A DNA stretch of 64,000 bases from Flavobacteriales bacterium (GCA_026196775.1 JAPHUD010000005.1:1-64000); one strand, 5' to 3'; positions 46,430-56,536 are shown, counted from the stretch's first letter. The notes: generated by a model not told the origin, from the sequence alone. Translations and numbers: made by a program.

Positions 46430-47100
46430 TAAAGATACAGTGCGGATAAACTTACCGGTACGTTTATTCGGTTGTTGGCGTGCATGTAAAAATGACTGCA
46501 AAAAGACAGACATACCAAGAAAGAGCTGAACGACTGGCAAAGACAATCGACATTGCCGAAAAGATAATTGTTGACTCAAAGTCATTAGACGAGAAGACCA
46601 GCACTCACTTCTTAAAATGGGGACGAGAAATAAGGCATATGGCTCTTAACCCAAAACCTCAATTTAAAAAAGTAGCCAGCCTTAAGTATCTAGAGAACGA
46701 CTTCTTAATCTATTGGAATGAAGCGGATGGAGAAGACATCGAGAATTTTTGGACTGAATTATATAAGAATGGAATTGACTTTGAACGAAAAGACACTTTT
46801 CAAGCCGTTTTGAAAAGAAAGAGAATTAAGGACATTCACGAATACGATAGCGTAATTGACAATATAGTTGCTGCTGAACAAATTGGACGAATTGACAAAA
46901 ATCAAGTGAAAGAGTTGAATCAATTCATCGCAGAGTTTGAGCAACGACAGAAAGAAAAGAAAAAATAAAAAACACGACACGCCAACATCGGCTATAGCAA
47001 AAGCGGGCTTACTGCTTAAATATGAAGATATTACAAATAAACAACATTCGGTCTGGCGGATAAAGGTTCGGTTTCAAAACCCCGCACTTGCCATAGTCAG
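46430..47100. mobile_element. Cassette-like insertion with nested inverted repeats
   Basis: One unknown gene is flanked by a 10-bp perfect inverted repeat (tgttggcgtg at 46473-46482, cacgccaaca at 46978-46987). Downstream lies a 105-base imperfect palindrome: 46992-47007 pairs with 47081-47096 at 13 of 16 positions. A direct repeat gcggataaa occurs at 46442-46450 and 47056-47064. The right end stops close to the last codon of the convergent lipoprotein gene. The layout is like integron cassettes and like solo cassettes I recall from Bacteroidota genomes, but the canonical attC core words are absent. Exact ends are uncertain. Confidence 0.5.
46492..46968 (+). CDS. Hypothetical protein of the cassette-like element
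   Basis: 158 residues from the ATG at 46492 (a GTG at 46480 inside the inverted repeat is an alternative). Strongly helical, charged and soluble: RQTYQERAERLAKTIDIAEK near the start, a central KYLENDFLIYWNEADGEDIENFW-like region, and a basic tail rich in Glu, Gln and Lys. No recognised domain. Its higher G+C flanks and the nested repeats around it suggest it was acquired. An exact TACATTTG (TAnnTTTG) box lies at 46420-46427, just left of the element, and may supply expression. Confidence 0.65.
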   Translation: MTAKRQTYQERAERLAKTIDIAEKIIVDSKSLDEKTSTHFLKWGREIRHMALNPKPQFKKVASLKYLENDFLIYWNEADGEDIENFWTELYKNGIDFERKDTFQAVLKRKRIKDIHEYDSVIDNIVAAEQIGRIDKNQVKELNQFIAEFEQRQKEKKK

Positions 47101-47113
47101 GGCCGTTCTCTCC

Positions 47114-48265
47114 CTATTTCACCAAACTTTTATTCGCTACAATAGCTTCTTTCGCCATAACTTTCATTACTTCTCCTGCTTGTATAATTAAAGCTTCAGA
47201 AGGCGGAAAAGGAACAGCTTGTGTGCTAAGCTCTTTTCTTGTTTCAGGTGTTAATGCATCTAAGTTACCAACAGCAACAGTATAAAAATGCTCAAACAAG
47301 GCATCAGAAACTATTGGCTCCACTTTTAGTTTGCTTTCAGTTAAGTTATCATAATAATTCATAGAACCTGTTATACGTGCTGCCTTCTTTTGTTGGTAGC
47401 GGTTTACAGTACAACTAATGGTTTTGTATTTTTTAATTTTTATATCGTTACCCAAACTATCTTTAGTAACATTTCCGTTAGCATCTAACACATAGTCAAA
47501 ACCATCTTCCACCTCTTTGGTTTCTACAGTGGTAGTTTCTTTCAATTCTTCTGGTGTTACTTCAATTAAATCTAAACTTAATATAATGGAATAGTGATAT
47601 AACTTAGCATTATCAACATAAGCATCATAATTTATCCAATTACCATCTAAATCGTTCACCTTAATATTCTGCACATTATCCATCATTGCTTTTGGTGCAA
47701 CTAACTGAGCATTATCTTCAATTTTAAAATAAACATTGGTTGTTCCTATTAATAAGGCTTGGGCTATTTTATCATCAACATCATTATAGTTAGGGGTGTA
47801 TTTTTTTGCTTCTAAAAAATAGGCGTGTGCTTGTCTGGCTTTAAACCTATCGTTGGTTAATAATAGCTCATTTCCTTTTTCGTAAGCATAAACAGTAGCT
47901 TGTGTTTTTGCATTTTCAATATCTGCTAAATAATTCGTTTCATCGTAATTTATGCCAACAGGTGGTAATGTTGCTGCTAAATCTTGTCGTCTTTTTAAAT
48001 TTCCGTAAAGGTTATATATTTTACCCCAGTTAGCAGGGTCTCCAATATTTTTTAGTCTGTCAATTTCGGCTTTATCCTTATGGTTAGCTAATTTATAGGC
48101 ATCATTAAAAACATCTACTTCTTCAAATTTACCAGGGTCTTTCATTATTTTTTTAGCAGAAATTTGCATAGCAGCATCGTAATCTCCTTTGTCTAATCTT
48201 TTTGATGAGGATGCACAACTGTATAAAAATGTAGCTGTTAATAGAATGTAAATTATTTTTCTCAT
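47114..48265 (-). CDS. Hypothetical lipoprotein
   Basis: 383 residues from the ATG at 48265; an upstream in-frame start at 48301 is rejected because the lipoprotein signal begins at 48265 (MRKIIYILLTATFLYSC, lipobox FLYSC). After a TPR-like start (SKRLDKGDYDAAMQISAKK) the chain is mixed helix and strand with no recognised catalytic motif. The stop codon abuts the cassette-like insertion at 46430-47100, so the last residues may have been altered by it. It lies 78 bases downstream of the TamL-like gene and may share its transcript, suggesting an outer-membrane role. Confidence 0.75.
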   Translation of the reverse strand: MRKIIYILLTATFLYSCASSSKRLDKGDYDAAMQISAKKIMKDPGKFEEVDVFNDAYKLANHKDKAEIDRLKNIGDPANWGKIYNLYGNLKRRQDLAATLPPVGINYDETNYLADIENAKTQATVYAYEKGNELLLTNDRFKARQAHAYFLEAKKYTPNYNDVDDKIAQALLIGTTNVYFKIEDNAQLVAPKAMMDNVQNIKVNDLDGNWINYDAYVDNAKLYHYSIILSLDLIEVTPEELKETTTVETKEVEDGFDYVLDANGNVTKDSLGNDIKIKKYKTISCTVNRYQQKKAARITGSMNYYDNLTESKLKVEPIVSDALFEHFYTVAVGNLDALTPETRKELSTQAVPFPPSEALIIQAGEVMKVMAKEAIVANKSLVK

Positions 48266-48343
48266 AATCAGGTATTTTGAATTCTTCAACTTAATTTTCA
48301 AAAGTATAAATATTTTAGGATTTTACATAAAAAGTGCCAAACT

Positions 48344-50680
48344 TTAAAACGGATAACCAATACCAAGATTTAAGTTAGGTGTTCTCCATTGTAAATTAAA
48401 CTCTTTCGGTTTTTCTGTTGCAGGGTCTTTCAATTTTGCGGCTAAATCAAATCTAAATAAAAAGAAACCAAAGTCAAGTCGTAGTCCTACTCCTGTTCCT
48501 ATTGCCACATCTTGCCAAAATCTATCTAGTTTAATTTCTGCATTAGGTCTTTGTTCGTCAGCACGAGTAATCCAAATATTTCCAGCATCAACAAAAATTG
48601 CTCCTTTAAAAAGTTTGGTTATATCAAAACGGTATTCAATATTTCCTTCAATTTTTATCTCACCAATTTGATTTATAAACTGAGCTGAAATTAGTGAATC
48701 TGGTAAAGAACCTGGCCCTAAAGTTCTGGCTTGCCAAGCTCTAATTCCATTTGCTCCACCACCAAAATAACTTTTCTCAAAAGGAAGTACTTTTAAATTT
48801 CCATAAGGTTTACCTATTCCTAAAGCAATTCTACTTACAATATTTCCATTTGATGATTGATTGTAATAACGATAATCAAAATCTACTTTAACAAATTGTG
48901 CATATTGGATATTAAAAATTTCAAAACTACCATTTTCGTTTCTTTCTGTTCCTGCTGTTCTATCGTACAATGCATGTGCATTTCCTGCTGCTTCTAAGTT
49001 AAATCTAAAAAACTGAAAATCTCTAGTCTTATTAAAAGTATGGTTAGAATAAACAAATGTATAAGTAGATGAGTTAATAAAGTGATCAGTAAAGCTATTT
49101 ACGATAAAAGGATTGTTTTCTTCCTCTATTCTATCTTGAAATTCATCTGTAAGATCAATTTTAATTAAACTAATACTTATTGGGTTAAGATAGTGTTTAA
49201 CAAATCTACCTTGATTCCAAAAATAACCGAAGGTAAATTGGGTAAGATTTCTAGTATATTCTGGTCTATTTTGATAGTTTAATAAGTAATTTAATGAGGT
49301 TTTTGGATTTAAACTTTTAACAAAATTATCTGTATTTACAAAAGGTAGTATAAACCTAGGAAATTCTAAATTAACCTCTGGACCAAACTCTAGAGTATTA
49401 AATGGCAAACCTAAAAACTCAACTTGCTCTGCAGACTGGTTTATTAGCTGTTGCGCTTCTAAACCACCATTTAACCTAACTGTTAACCTTTCTCCTCCTT
49501 TAAATAAATTTTTATTCACAAATACTATCCCTCCTTTCACACCAAGGTTTCCACCGCTATTTGTTCCTGTTGCTTCTAATGATAACGATTTTATTTTTAA
49601 CGGAGTTAAATAAATATTTACATCCAATTCTTTTTTATCACCACCCGTTTTATTTCCTATATCTTCAGCATTATTAAACTGAATATTCACTGTTCTAAAT
49701 AAACCTAATTCTGTAAGGTATTTATAAGTCAGTTGCTGATCTTCTAAAGAATAATCTTCATCAGGTTTAATATTTATAGCATGATTTAACATTTTCGGAC
49801 GATAAATTAATTCATCTTCATGTCCAATAGTTATTTTTTTGTAGCTAACCGTATCGAAAGTACTCACATTTTTATTCAAGAAATCTTTGCTTAGGTAAAC
49901 ATTAATATCATTAATAGAATATTTTTTGTGTCTTACTTTTTCTGTATCAGTACTGTCATTTTTATCTGTTACTTTTTTATTAAGCACTTTAACAGTAACA
50001 TCAACCCTTCTACGTTCATTAGTAGTGTCTACCAAAAATTCTACATATTCTTTTGTAAAACTAAAATAACCTTCATTTCTTATTACATCTCTAATCCTTT
50101 CTCTTTCTTTATCTAAGACTTCTAAATCTAAAGGTTTTTCTTTTTTTATAAGCGATTTATAATGCTTTAAGATTATTAAATTTGTTAAAGCTGTATCTTC
50201 AACATAGTACTTAACACTATTTACCAAGTATGGTTCTCCTGTTTCTACCAAATATTTAACTTTAACCTTTTTTTCACTAACATGAGTTACCTTGTAAGTT
50301 ACTTTATTTTCAAAATACCCCTTACTATTTAAATATAAGCTAATCTGATTAGCACTTCTTTGAGTTAGAAGCGAATCATAAACCACAGGTGCTTCTCCAA
50401 CATTCTTCTTTACAAAGCTATTTCTTTTATTGGCAATGTTATAAACACCTAAATGAAACCTAAAAATTCCAAGTATTTTTTTGTTGTGTTTTTGTTTTAC
50501 ATAATTTTCTAATTCATCTTTATCTATCTTACTATTATCAACTTTAACACTTGATTTTTGTAGAAACAACTCATTTGGCTTCAAATGTTTAGTAGGATTA
50601 CAAGCAAATAAAAATATAGCCAAAAACAAAGCGAAAATTGCTCTGAAAAATTGAAAGTATATTTTATAATTTAGTCTCAA
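48344..50680 (-). CDS. TamL-like OMP85/BamA-superfamily lipoprotein
   Basis: 778 residues. A signal ends in lipobox LFAC with lipidated Cys27. POTRA-type repeats cover about residues 35-380; one contains VKYLVETGEPYLVNSVKYYV. The C-terminal half is a 16-strand-type barrel (VDFDYRYYN, LRLDFGFFLFRFDLA) ending in Phe in LNLGIGYPF. A lipid-anchored member of the BamA/TamA group is the TamL type of Bacteroidota; it probably helps insert outer-membrane proteins. The partner TamB is not in the window. Confidence 0.88.
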   Translation of the reverse strand: MRLNYKIYFQFFRAIFALFLAIFLFACNPTKHLKPNELFLQKSSVKVDNSKIDKDELENYVKQKHNKKILGIFRFHLGVYNIANKRNSFVKKNVGEAPVVYDSLLTQRSANQISLYLNSKGYFENKVTYKVTHVSEKKVKVKYLVETGEPYLVNSVKYYVEDTALTNLIILKHYKSLIKKEKPLDLEVLDKERERIRDVIRNEGYFSFTKEYVEFLVDTTNERRRVDVTVKVLNKKVTDKNDSTDTEKVRHKKYSINDINVYLSKDFLNKNVSTFDTVSYKKITIGHEDELIYRPKMLNHAINIKPDEDYSLEDQQLTYKYLTELGLFRTVNIQFNNAEDIGNKTGGDKKELDVNIYLTPLKIKSLSLEATGTNSGGNLGVKGGIVFVNKNLFKGGERLTVRLNGGLEAQQLINQSAEQVEFLGLPFNTLEFGPEVNLEFPRFILPFVNTDNFVKSLNPKTSLNYLLNYQNRPEYTRNLTQFTFGYFWNQGRFVKHYLNPISISLIKIDLTDEFQDRIEEENNPFIVNSFTDHFINSSTYTFVYSNHTFNKTRDFQFFRFNLEAAGNAHALYDRTAGTERNENGSFEIFNIQYAQFVKVDFDYRYYNQSSNGNIVSRIALGIGKPYGNLKVLPFEKSYFGGGANGIRAWQARTLGPGSLPDSLISAQFINQIGEIKIEGNIEYRFDITKLFKGAIFVDAGNIWITRADEQRPNAEIKLDRFWQDVAIGTGVGLRLDFGFFLFRFDLAAKLKDPATEKPKEFNLQWRTPNLNLGIGYPF

Positions 50681-50755
50681 AAAAAAGTTTTAGTATCTAT
50701 TTGAATTGCTTATGTTTGCTTTTTTTATTTGTGCAAAATAACAATTTATAAAATT

Positions 50756-52861
50756 ATGAAAATTAAAATAAGCTTACGATTATTAACTATTTTGATATTA
50801 TTAACTTCTATGTCTGTTTTTGGACAAACTGAAGAAGTAAATTCTCTTTCCAAAAAAGAAGCCAAACAATTAGTAGAACTAGCCGAACAAGATTTTGAAG
50901 AAAGAAATTATTTAGATGCATTAGACAAATTCTCTCAACTACACGAATATGACAAAAAAGACATCTATTATAAAATGATGACTGGTATTTGTGCTACTTT
51001 CGACCCTAATCAAAAAGAAATATCAGTTAAATTGTTAGAAGAAGTAAAACAAGAAAAACCAGAATATGGTATTATAAACTTTTATCTAGGTAAAGCTTAT
51101 GCTGTTAATTACGATTTTGATAAATCTATTCAACATTTTAATTTTTATTTAGCAAGTGCTCCCGCTGATGAAGCTGAGCTAATTAGGGATGCTAATCAAA
51201 TGATGAAAAACGCACAAAATGCTAAAGAAATTCTTGCTGATACGATTCATGAAAATATTGTAGAAAATATTGGTTACCCTATAAATTCTCAGTACTCAGA
51301 ATATGTTCCTGTAATTTCTGCTGATGAATCAGTAATGATTTTTACCTACAGAGGTGTTAAAAGTGTTGGAGCTGATAAAGTTCCCCAGTCTATGAGTTCT
51401 ACACCTTATTTTGAAGACGTTTTTATTTCATACAAAAAAAATGGTGAATGGACAGAGCCTATAAGTATTGGTGCAAACATTAATACCGAAGGACATGATG
51501 CTGCAATAGGTTTGTCTGTTGATGGACAAACCTTATTTATCTATAAAAGTGAAAACAATAATTATGGAGATATTTATGTAAGTCAGTTAGAAGGTAATGA
51601 TTGGACAAAACCCAAAAAACTACAAGGTGAAGTAAACAAAAATGATAGTTGGGAAGGAAGTGCCAGTTTATCGGCAAATGGAAAAACACTTTATTTCTCT
51701 AGCGATAGAAAAGGCGGAATGGGTGGTAGAGATTTATATAAAGCTGAATTACAAGCAGACGGTTCTTGGGGTAATGTTCAAAATTTAGGTGGTATGATTA
51801 ATACTATATATAATGATGATGCTCCATTTATTCACCCTGATGGAAGAACGCTTTATTTTGCTTCTGAAGGACATACTAGTATTGGTGGTTACGATATTTT
51901 TTCTTCGGTTTTAGATGAATATGGTGCTTTTACCGAACCGAAAAACATGGGGTATCCTATTAACACTATTGATGACAACCGCTATTTTGTACTCTCTGCC
52001 GATGGTAATACAGGTTACTATTCTGGAGGAGGAGTTGAAAGTATGGGCGAGCAAGACATCTTTAAAATTACCACAGGAAGAATTGAAAAACCAGTATTAG
52101 CACTATTGCTAGGGAATGTATATTTTAATGATATACCTACTGGCTCTTTTATGAATTTATACAAAAGTACTGATGGTGAATTAGAGGGGATTTTTAAATC
52201 TAATGAAGAGACTGGAAAATATGTTATGGCATTAGCTCCAGGAAGGTATGAAATTGAGGTAGAGCTAGAATCTGGCGAAATTGTTAGAGACTCTATTCGT
52301 TTAGATGAAATAACAGAATATGTTGAAATTTATAAAGATTTTAGAATTTATAGCGATTCTGCATTAATTGTAAACAACAACAAAGCTCTTGCTGATGCAT
52401 TAGCCGAAGCACTGAAAAAAGAAAATAAAACCGTTGATACACTTTATACCGATGATATTAAAAGTGCAAAAGATCTTACCGCTGGTAAAACTTTTGTGTT
52501 AAACAATATTTTTTATGATTTTGATAAAGCAAGCTTAAGAACTGAATCGAAAGTTGAGTTAGATAAATTAGTTGGATTATTCAAAGAATATCCTGAACTA
52601 AAAGTGGAGATTTCTGCTCATACAGACGCTAGAGGTAGCAATGATTACAATCAAAGGTTATCTCAGAGAAGAGCTAATAGTGTGGTAAATTATTTAGTTG
52701 CTAAAGGCATTAAGAAAAATCGTTTTGTAGCTAGCGGAAAAGGTGAAACCGAACCTTATGAAGATTGTAGTAAATATACTGAATGTGGCGAAACTAGAAA
52801 TGATGAATGTCCTTGCTATCAAAAAAACAGAAGAACTGAATTTAAAGTGTTGGGTAATTGA
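50756..52861 (+). CDS. TPR-PD40-OmpA envelope protein, PorE-like
   Basis: 701 residues from the ATG at 50756; a TTG at 50729 is a weaker start. Signal peptide (LLTILILLTSMSVFGQ), TPR-like helices (about 25-165), PD40 propeller (about 170-440; TLYFSSDRKGGMGGRDLYKA and LYFASEGHTSIGGYDIF), a carboxypeptidase-regulatory-like domain (about 450-530) and an OmpA peptidoglycan-binding domain (about 575-700, with HTDARGSNDYNQRLSQRRA). The domain order is that of PorE, a type IX secretion component, but paralogues of this layout are common and only genome-wide comparison can tell. It is divergent from the TamL-like gene. Confidence 0.85.
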   Translation: MKIKISLRLLTILILLTSMSVFGQTEEVNSLSKKEAKQLVELAEQDFEERNYLDALDKFSQLHEYDKKDIYYKMMTGICATFDPNQKEISVKLLEEVKQEKPEYGIINFYLGKAYAVNYDFDKSIQHFNFYLASAPADEAELIRDANQMMKNAQNAKEILADTIHENIVENIGYPINSQYSEYVPVISADESVMIFTYRGVKSVGADKVPQSMSSTPYFEDVFISYKKNGEWTEPISIGANINTEGHDAAIGLSVDGQTLFIYKSENNNYGDIYVSQLEGNDWTKPKKLQGEVNKNDSWEGSASLSANGKTLYFSSDRKGGMGGRDLYKAELQADGSWGNVQNLGGMINTIYNDDAPFIHPDGRTLYFASEGHTSIGGYDIFSSVLDEYGAFTEPKNMGYPINTIDDNRYFVLSADGNTGYYSGGGVESMGEQDIFKITTGRIEKPVLALLLGNVYFNDIPTGSFMNLYKSTDGELEGIFKSNEETGKYVMALAPGRYEIEVELESGEIVRDSIRLDEITEYVEIYKDFRIYSDSALIVNNNKALADALAEALKKENKTVDTLYTDDIKSAKDLTAGKTFVLNNIFYDFDKASLRTESKVELDKLVGLFKEYPELKVEISAHTDARGSNDYNQRLSQRRANSVVNYLVAKGIKKNRFVASGKGETEPYEDCSKYTECGETRNDECPCYQKNRRTEFKVLGN

Positions 52862-52877
52862 AAATAAATAATTTTAA

Positions 52878-53600
52878 ATGAGTTTATCTAACCAACAAAA
52901 GAAATTTGTAAAATCACTCCAGTTAAAGAAAAACAGAATAAAATACAACCTCTTTTTAGTAGAGGGAGAAAAAATAGTGGAAGAACTATTAAATTCTGAT
53001 TTTGAAGTGGTAGGCGTGTTTGCGACTAAAGATTGGAGTGGTTCTTTTATAGGAAGTCTAACTGAAGTATCTGAACAGGAGTTAGCCTCTATTTCTACAC
53101 TAAAAACTCCCAATAATGTGTTGGCTGTGGCAAAACAAAAACAACAGCAACTAAGCAATAACTTTTCAAAACCAATTATTGCACTAGATACCATCCAAGA
53201 TCCAGGTAATTTAGGCACTATCATTCGTACAGCAGATTGGTTTGGCATGAACAATATTGTTTGCTCCGAAAGTTGTGTGGAGATGTACAACCCGAAAGTA
53301 GTACAAGCTACTATGGGTTCTATTTTTAGATTAAATATTGTTTTTACTTCGTTGATTGATTTTTTTAAAGAAAATGAACATTTACAGGTTTATGGAGCAT
53401 TGCTAGATGGAAAAAATTGTTTTACTACAACGCTTCATTCCGACAATTCCGTATTGCTTATGGGCAACGAATCGGTAGGTATAACCCCTAAATTATTTCC
53501 TTACATTCATGAAAAAATTGCCATTCCAAAGTTTGGACATGCGGAATCGCTAAATGTTGCTATAGCCACCAGTATTTTATGTGCTGAATTTGTGAAGTAA
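52878..53600 (+). CDS. TrmH/SpoU-family RNA 2'-O-methyltransferase
   Basis: 240 residues. The N-terminal substrate-binding domain contains KYNLFLVEGEKIVEELL (about 26-42). The SPOUT domain shows motif 1 QDPGNLGTIIRTADWFG, motif 2 LLMGNESVGI and motif 3 IPKFGHAESLNVAIATSI, forming the trefoil knot that binds SAM. Likely target is an rRNA ribose. It starts 16 bases after the PorE-like gene and is convergent with bshB1. Confidence 0.92.
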   Translation: MSLSNQQKKFVKSLQLKKNRIKYNLFLVEGEKIVEELLNSDFEVVGVFATKDWSGSFIGSLTEVSEQELASISTLKTPNNVLAVAKQKQQQLSNNFSKPIIALDTIQDPGNLGTIIRTADWFGMNNIVCSESCVEMYNPKVVQATMGSIFRLNIVFTSLIDFFKENEHLQVYGALLDGKNCFTTTLHSDNSVLLMGNESVGITPKLFPYIHEKIAIPKFGHAESLNVAIATSILCAEFVK

Positions 53601-53604
53601 AAAA

Positions 53605-54321
53605 CTATTTCAAAATAGTAATATCCTCAACCCCCACTACTCTTTCAGTAACAAAACCTTCTGCGTAATCAAAACCTGCCTCTCTGCCAAGCGTTACCAT
53701 TCTTCCTTTAATAAAATCCATAAAAGTTTTGGTAGTTAACGGTGTTTCTGGTTCATTATCGTTGTCTTTAAAAAACTGAGAACTATAGGCTGCAATGGCT
53801 TCCATTTTTTTATCTACATGTTCACTTACATCCACCACAAAATCAGGTTTCATGTATCTATCTTGAATGTAATGATACACTACTTTGGGTCGCCAATGTT
53901 CCTGAGGAAAACCTTCAATATCGGTTTCGATTTTTCTTAATCCAGAATAAAAACAAGCATCAGAAATTAATTTAGCCGCTCTCCCATGGTCAGGATGCCT
54001 ATCTGAAATAGCGTTTGCCAACACAATATCCGGTTGATAAAGTCTGAGCATCTTTATAATAGCTAATTGGTGTTCTTTGTTATTCTCAAAAAAACCATCA
54101 GCAAAATTTAAAATCTCTCTGGTATGTACCCCTAAAATTAAAGCTGCTTTTTTAGCTTCTTGTAAACGCAATTCAGCACTACCTCTAGAGCCTAATTCTC
54201 CGTGGGTTAAATCTAAAATACCCACTTTTTTTCCTAACTGAATGTGTTTTAATAGTGTTCCGGCACAACTCAATTCTACATCATCTGGGTGAATACCTAT
54301 GGCTAATATATCTAATTTCAT
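53605..54321 (-). CDS. bshB1: Bacillithiol biosynthesis deacetylase BshB1
   Basis: 238 residues of the PIG-L/LmbE deacetylase fold. The zinc-site motif IHPDDVEL (about residues 8-15), GELGSRGSAE, and RHPDHGRAA (about 106-114) match BshB1, which deacetylates GlcNAc-malate in bacillithiol synthesis. Other bsh genes are not in the window. It is convergent with the methyltransferase gene, 4 bases apart. Confidence 0.92.
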   Translation of the reverse strand: MKLDILAIGIHPDDVELSCAGTLLKHIQLGKKVGILDLTHGELGSRGSAELRLQEAKKAALILGVHTREILNFADGFFENNKEHQLAIIKMLRLYQPDIVLANAISDRHPDHGRAAKLISDACFYSGLRKIETDIEGFPQEHWRPKVVYHYIQDRYMKPDFVVDVSEHVDKKMEAIAAYSSQFFKDNDNEPETPLTTKTFMDFIKGRMVTLGREAGFDYAEGFVTERVVGVEDITILK

Positions 54322-54466
54322 TATGTTTAAAATTCAAATTCCTAATCTCAATTACCTATTTTTCAACAACTATTTTAATAGTTTAATAATTTTTAAAATT
54401 ATTCATATTTATTTAACCATACAATAAGTACATTTATAATTTATTTACAACTTATATAATCTACGT

Positions 54467-55870
54467 ATGAAAATTGAATTTAAAGGTGCAGCAAGAACAG
54501 TTACCGGAAGTAAACATTTGATTACAACCAGAAACGGGAAAAAGATTTTACTAGATTGTGGTTTATTTCAAGGCGAAGATGCCAAACGAAAGAATTACAA
54601 TAAAGATTTAGGTTTTGAAGCATCTGAAATTGATTATTGTATTCTTTCTCATGCTCATATAGACCATTCTGGAGCTATTCCTTATTTGGTAAAAAAAGGT
54701 TTTAAAGGAAAGGTTTATTGCACATTTGCAACATTAGATCTTTGTGAGATAATGCTTATTGACAGTGCTCATATTCAAGAATCGGATGTAAAATATATAA
54801 ACAGAACACGAATACAAAAAGAATTAGCCCCTATTGATCCACTTTACACAATTGAGGAAGCTCAAATTGCACTCCAACAATTTGTAGGAAAAAAATATGA
54901 TGATTGGTTTGAAATTGATGAGGAAATTGAAATTTGTTTTACAGTTGTTGGTCATATTTTAGGAGCAGCAGCTGTAAATCTAAAAATTAAAGAAGAAGGT
55001 CAAATTCACCGTTTATGTTATACTGGTGATATCGGTAGAAAAAAACACCATATAATAAAAAGCCCTAAGCCTTTTCCTCCTGCAGACTATATTATCTGCG
55101 AATCTACTTATGGTAATCGTTTGCACGAAAGCACTTTAGAAACCATTAATAAACTTCTAAATGTTGTTTATTACACTTGCGTAGAAAAGAAAGGCAAATT
55201 GATAATTCCTGCTTTTAGCCTAGGAAGAACACAAGAAATCATATATGCCTTAGATCAATTAGAATCAGCAGGAAAATTGCCTAAAATACCTGTTTATGTC
55301 GATAGCCCTCTTTCTACAAATGCTACACAAATTTTAATAAATCACCCAGAAGCGTATAATGAAGATATTAGAGAATATATGAAAAAAGACCCTAATCCTT
55401 TTGGTTTTAATGGTTTATTATACATTAGAGATGTGGAAGCATCTAAAGCTATCAATAATTCTGATGAACCTTGTATTATTATCTCAGCATCAGGAATGAT
55501 GGAAGCTGGAAGAGTGGTTCATCATCTTAGAAATAATTTAGGTAACAAAAAAAATACTGTTTTAATTGTTGGTTATTGTGCTCCATTTACTTTAGGAAAT
55601 AGATTGTTACAAGGTACTAAACAAGTGAAAATTTATGGTGAAGAAATAGATGTGCATGCTGATATTGAAGTAATAACAGAATATAGTGCTCATGGAGATT
55701 ATGAGGAAATGATAGATTTTTTAAGCTGTCAGCATCCGGCAACTATTAAAGAAATGTTTTTGGTTCACGGAACCTATGAAGTACAACAAGAATTTAGAGA
55801 AAAATTAATGGAGAAAGGCTATCGTAATATCCGAATTCCTGATGAAAATTCTGAATATTTGATTGATTAA
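54467..55870 (+). CDS. Metallo-beta-lactamase/beta-CASP RNA-processing exonuclease
   Basis: 467 residues. The MBL zinc motif LSHAHIDHSGAIPYL (about 59-73), YTGDIG, and the beta-CASP cap with ESTYGNRLHE, IPAFSLGRTQE, SASGMMEAGRV and C-terminal LVHGT match the family of RNA/DNA nucleases (KEF1/Ysh1-like; also RNase J relatives). The reaction is inferred as RNA cleavage. It is divergent from bshB1 and upstream of a WbqC-like gene. Confidence 0.9.
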   Translation: MKIEFKGAARTVTGSKHLITTRNGKKILLDCGLFQGEDAKRKNYNKDLGFEASEIDYCILSHAHIDHSGAIPYLVKKGFKGKVYCTFATLDLCEIMLIDSAHIQESDVKYINRTRIQKELAPIDPLYTIEEAQIALQQFVGKKYDDWFEIDEEIEICFTVVGHILGAAAVNLKIKEEGQIHRLCYTGDIGRKKHHIIKSPKPFPPADYIICESTYGNRLHESTLETINKLLNVVYYTCVEKKGKLIIPAFSLGRTQEIIYALDQLESAGKLPKIPVYVDSPLSTNATQILINHPEAYNEDIREYMKKDPNPFGFNGLLYIRDVEASKAINNSDEPCIIISASGMMEAGRVVHHLRNNLGNKKNTVLIVGYCAPFTLGNRLLQGTKQVKIYGEEIDVHADIEVITEYSAHGDYEEMIDFLSCQHPATIKEMFLVHGTYEVQQEFREKLMEKGYRNIRIPDENSEYLID

Positions 55871-55909
55871 AAATCATAATTTTACCATCAATAAAAAACG
55901 ATTACATTC

Positions 55910-56536
55910 ATGACTTCTAACGGATATTTTCCTATTTGTTATTTTGCACCAATTAGCTATTATTACTATTTGTTGCAACATCCTACTTGTTATCTTGAAA
56001 TGCATGAACATTTCATAAAACAAACTTACCGTAATCGTTGTCAAATTTTAAGTCCGAATGGTATCCAAAATTTATCTATACCCATTAAAAGTGTTAAAAG
56101 CAGAAAAACATACAAAGCAACCAAAATTGCTTATGTAGAAAATTGGCAAATGATGCATTGGCGTTCTTTAGAGGCTGCTTACAGAAGTTCTCCATATTTT
56201 GAATTTTATGAAGACCATTTTGTTCCTTTCTTTCTTGAAAAAAAATATGAATATCTACATGAACTCAATACAGCTATTAACGAGTTAATCATTAAACTCA
56301 TTAATATACCTGTAAACATAGAGTTTACAACAATTTTTGAAAAAACTCCCGAAAATTCAATCGACTACAGGGGAATAATGTCTCCTAACAAAATACCTAC
56401 AAATTTAGAATTGAAACCTTACATTCAGGTATTTAGCGACAGACATCCATTTATACCTAACCTCAGTATTTTAGATTTACTATTCAACCAAGGTCCAAAT
56501 AGCATCAGCTACTTAAAAGGGATAAAGGAAGTTTAA
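55910..56536 (+). CDS. WbqC-like family protein
   Basis: 208 residues. The family start YFPICYFAPISYYYYLLQHP, the motif YRNRCQILSPNGIQNLSIP (split at about residues 37-55) and WRSLEAAYRSSPYFEFYED match the WbqC group, which in O-antigen loci adds acyl or amino-acid decorations. Substrate here is unknown. The last 4 bases overlap the convergent T9SS cargo gene. Confidence 0.88.
   Translation: MTSNGYFPICYFAPISYYYYLLQHPTCYLEMHEHFIKQTYRNRCQILSPNGIQNLSIPIKSVKSRKTYKATKIAYVENWQMMHWRSLEAAYRSSPYFEFYEDHFVPFFLEKKYEYLHELNTAINELIIKLINIPVNIEFTTIFEKTPENSIDYRGIMSPNKIPTNLELKPYIQVFSDRHPFIPNLSILDLLFNQGPNSISYLKGIKEV

Noticed and set aside
46978-47100. Canonical integron attC site
   Set aside because: The palindrome is attC-like in shape, but the core words GTTRRRY and RYYYAAC are not present at the ends and no integrase is nearby.
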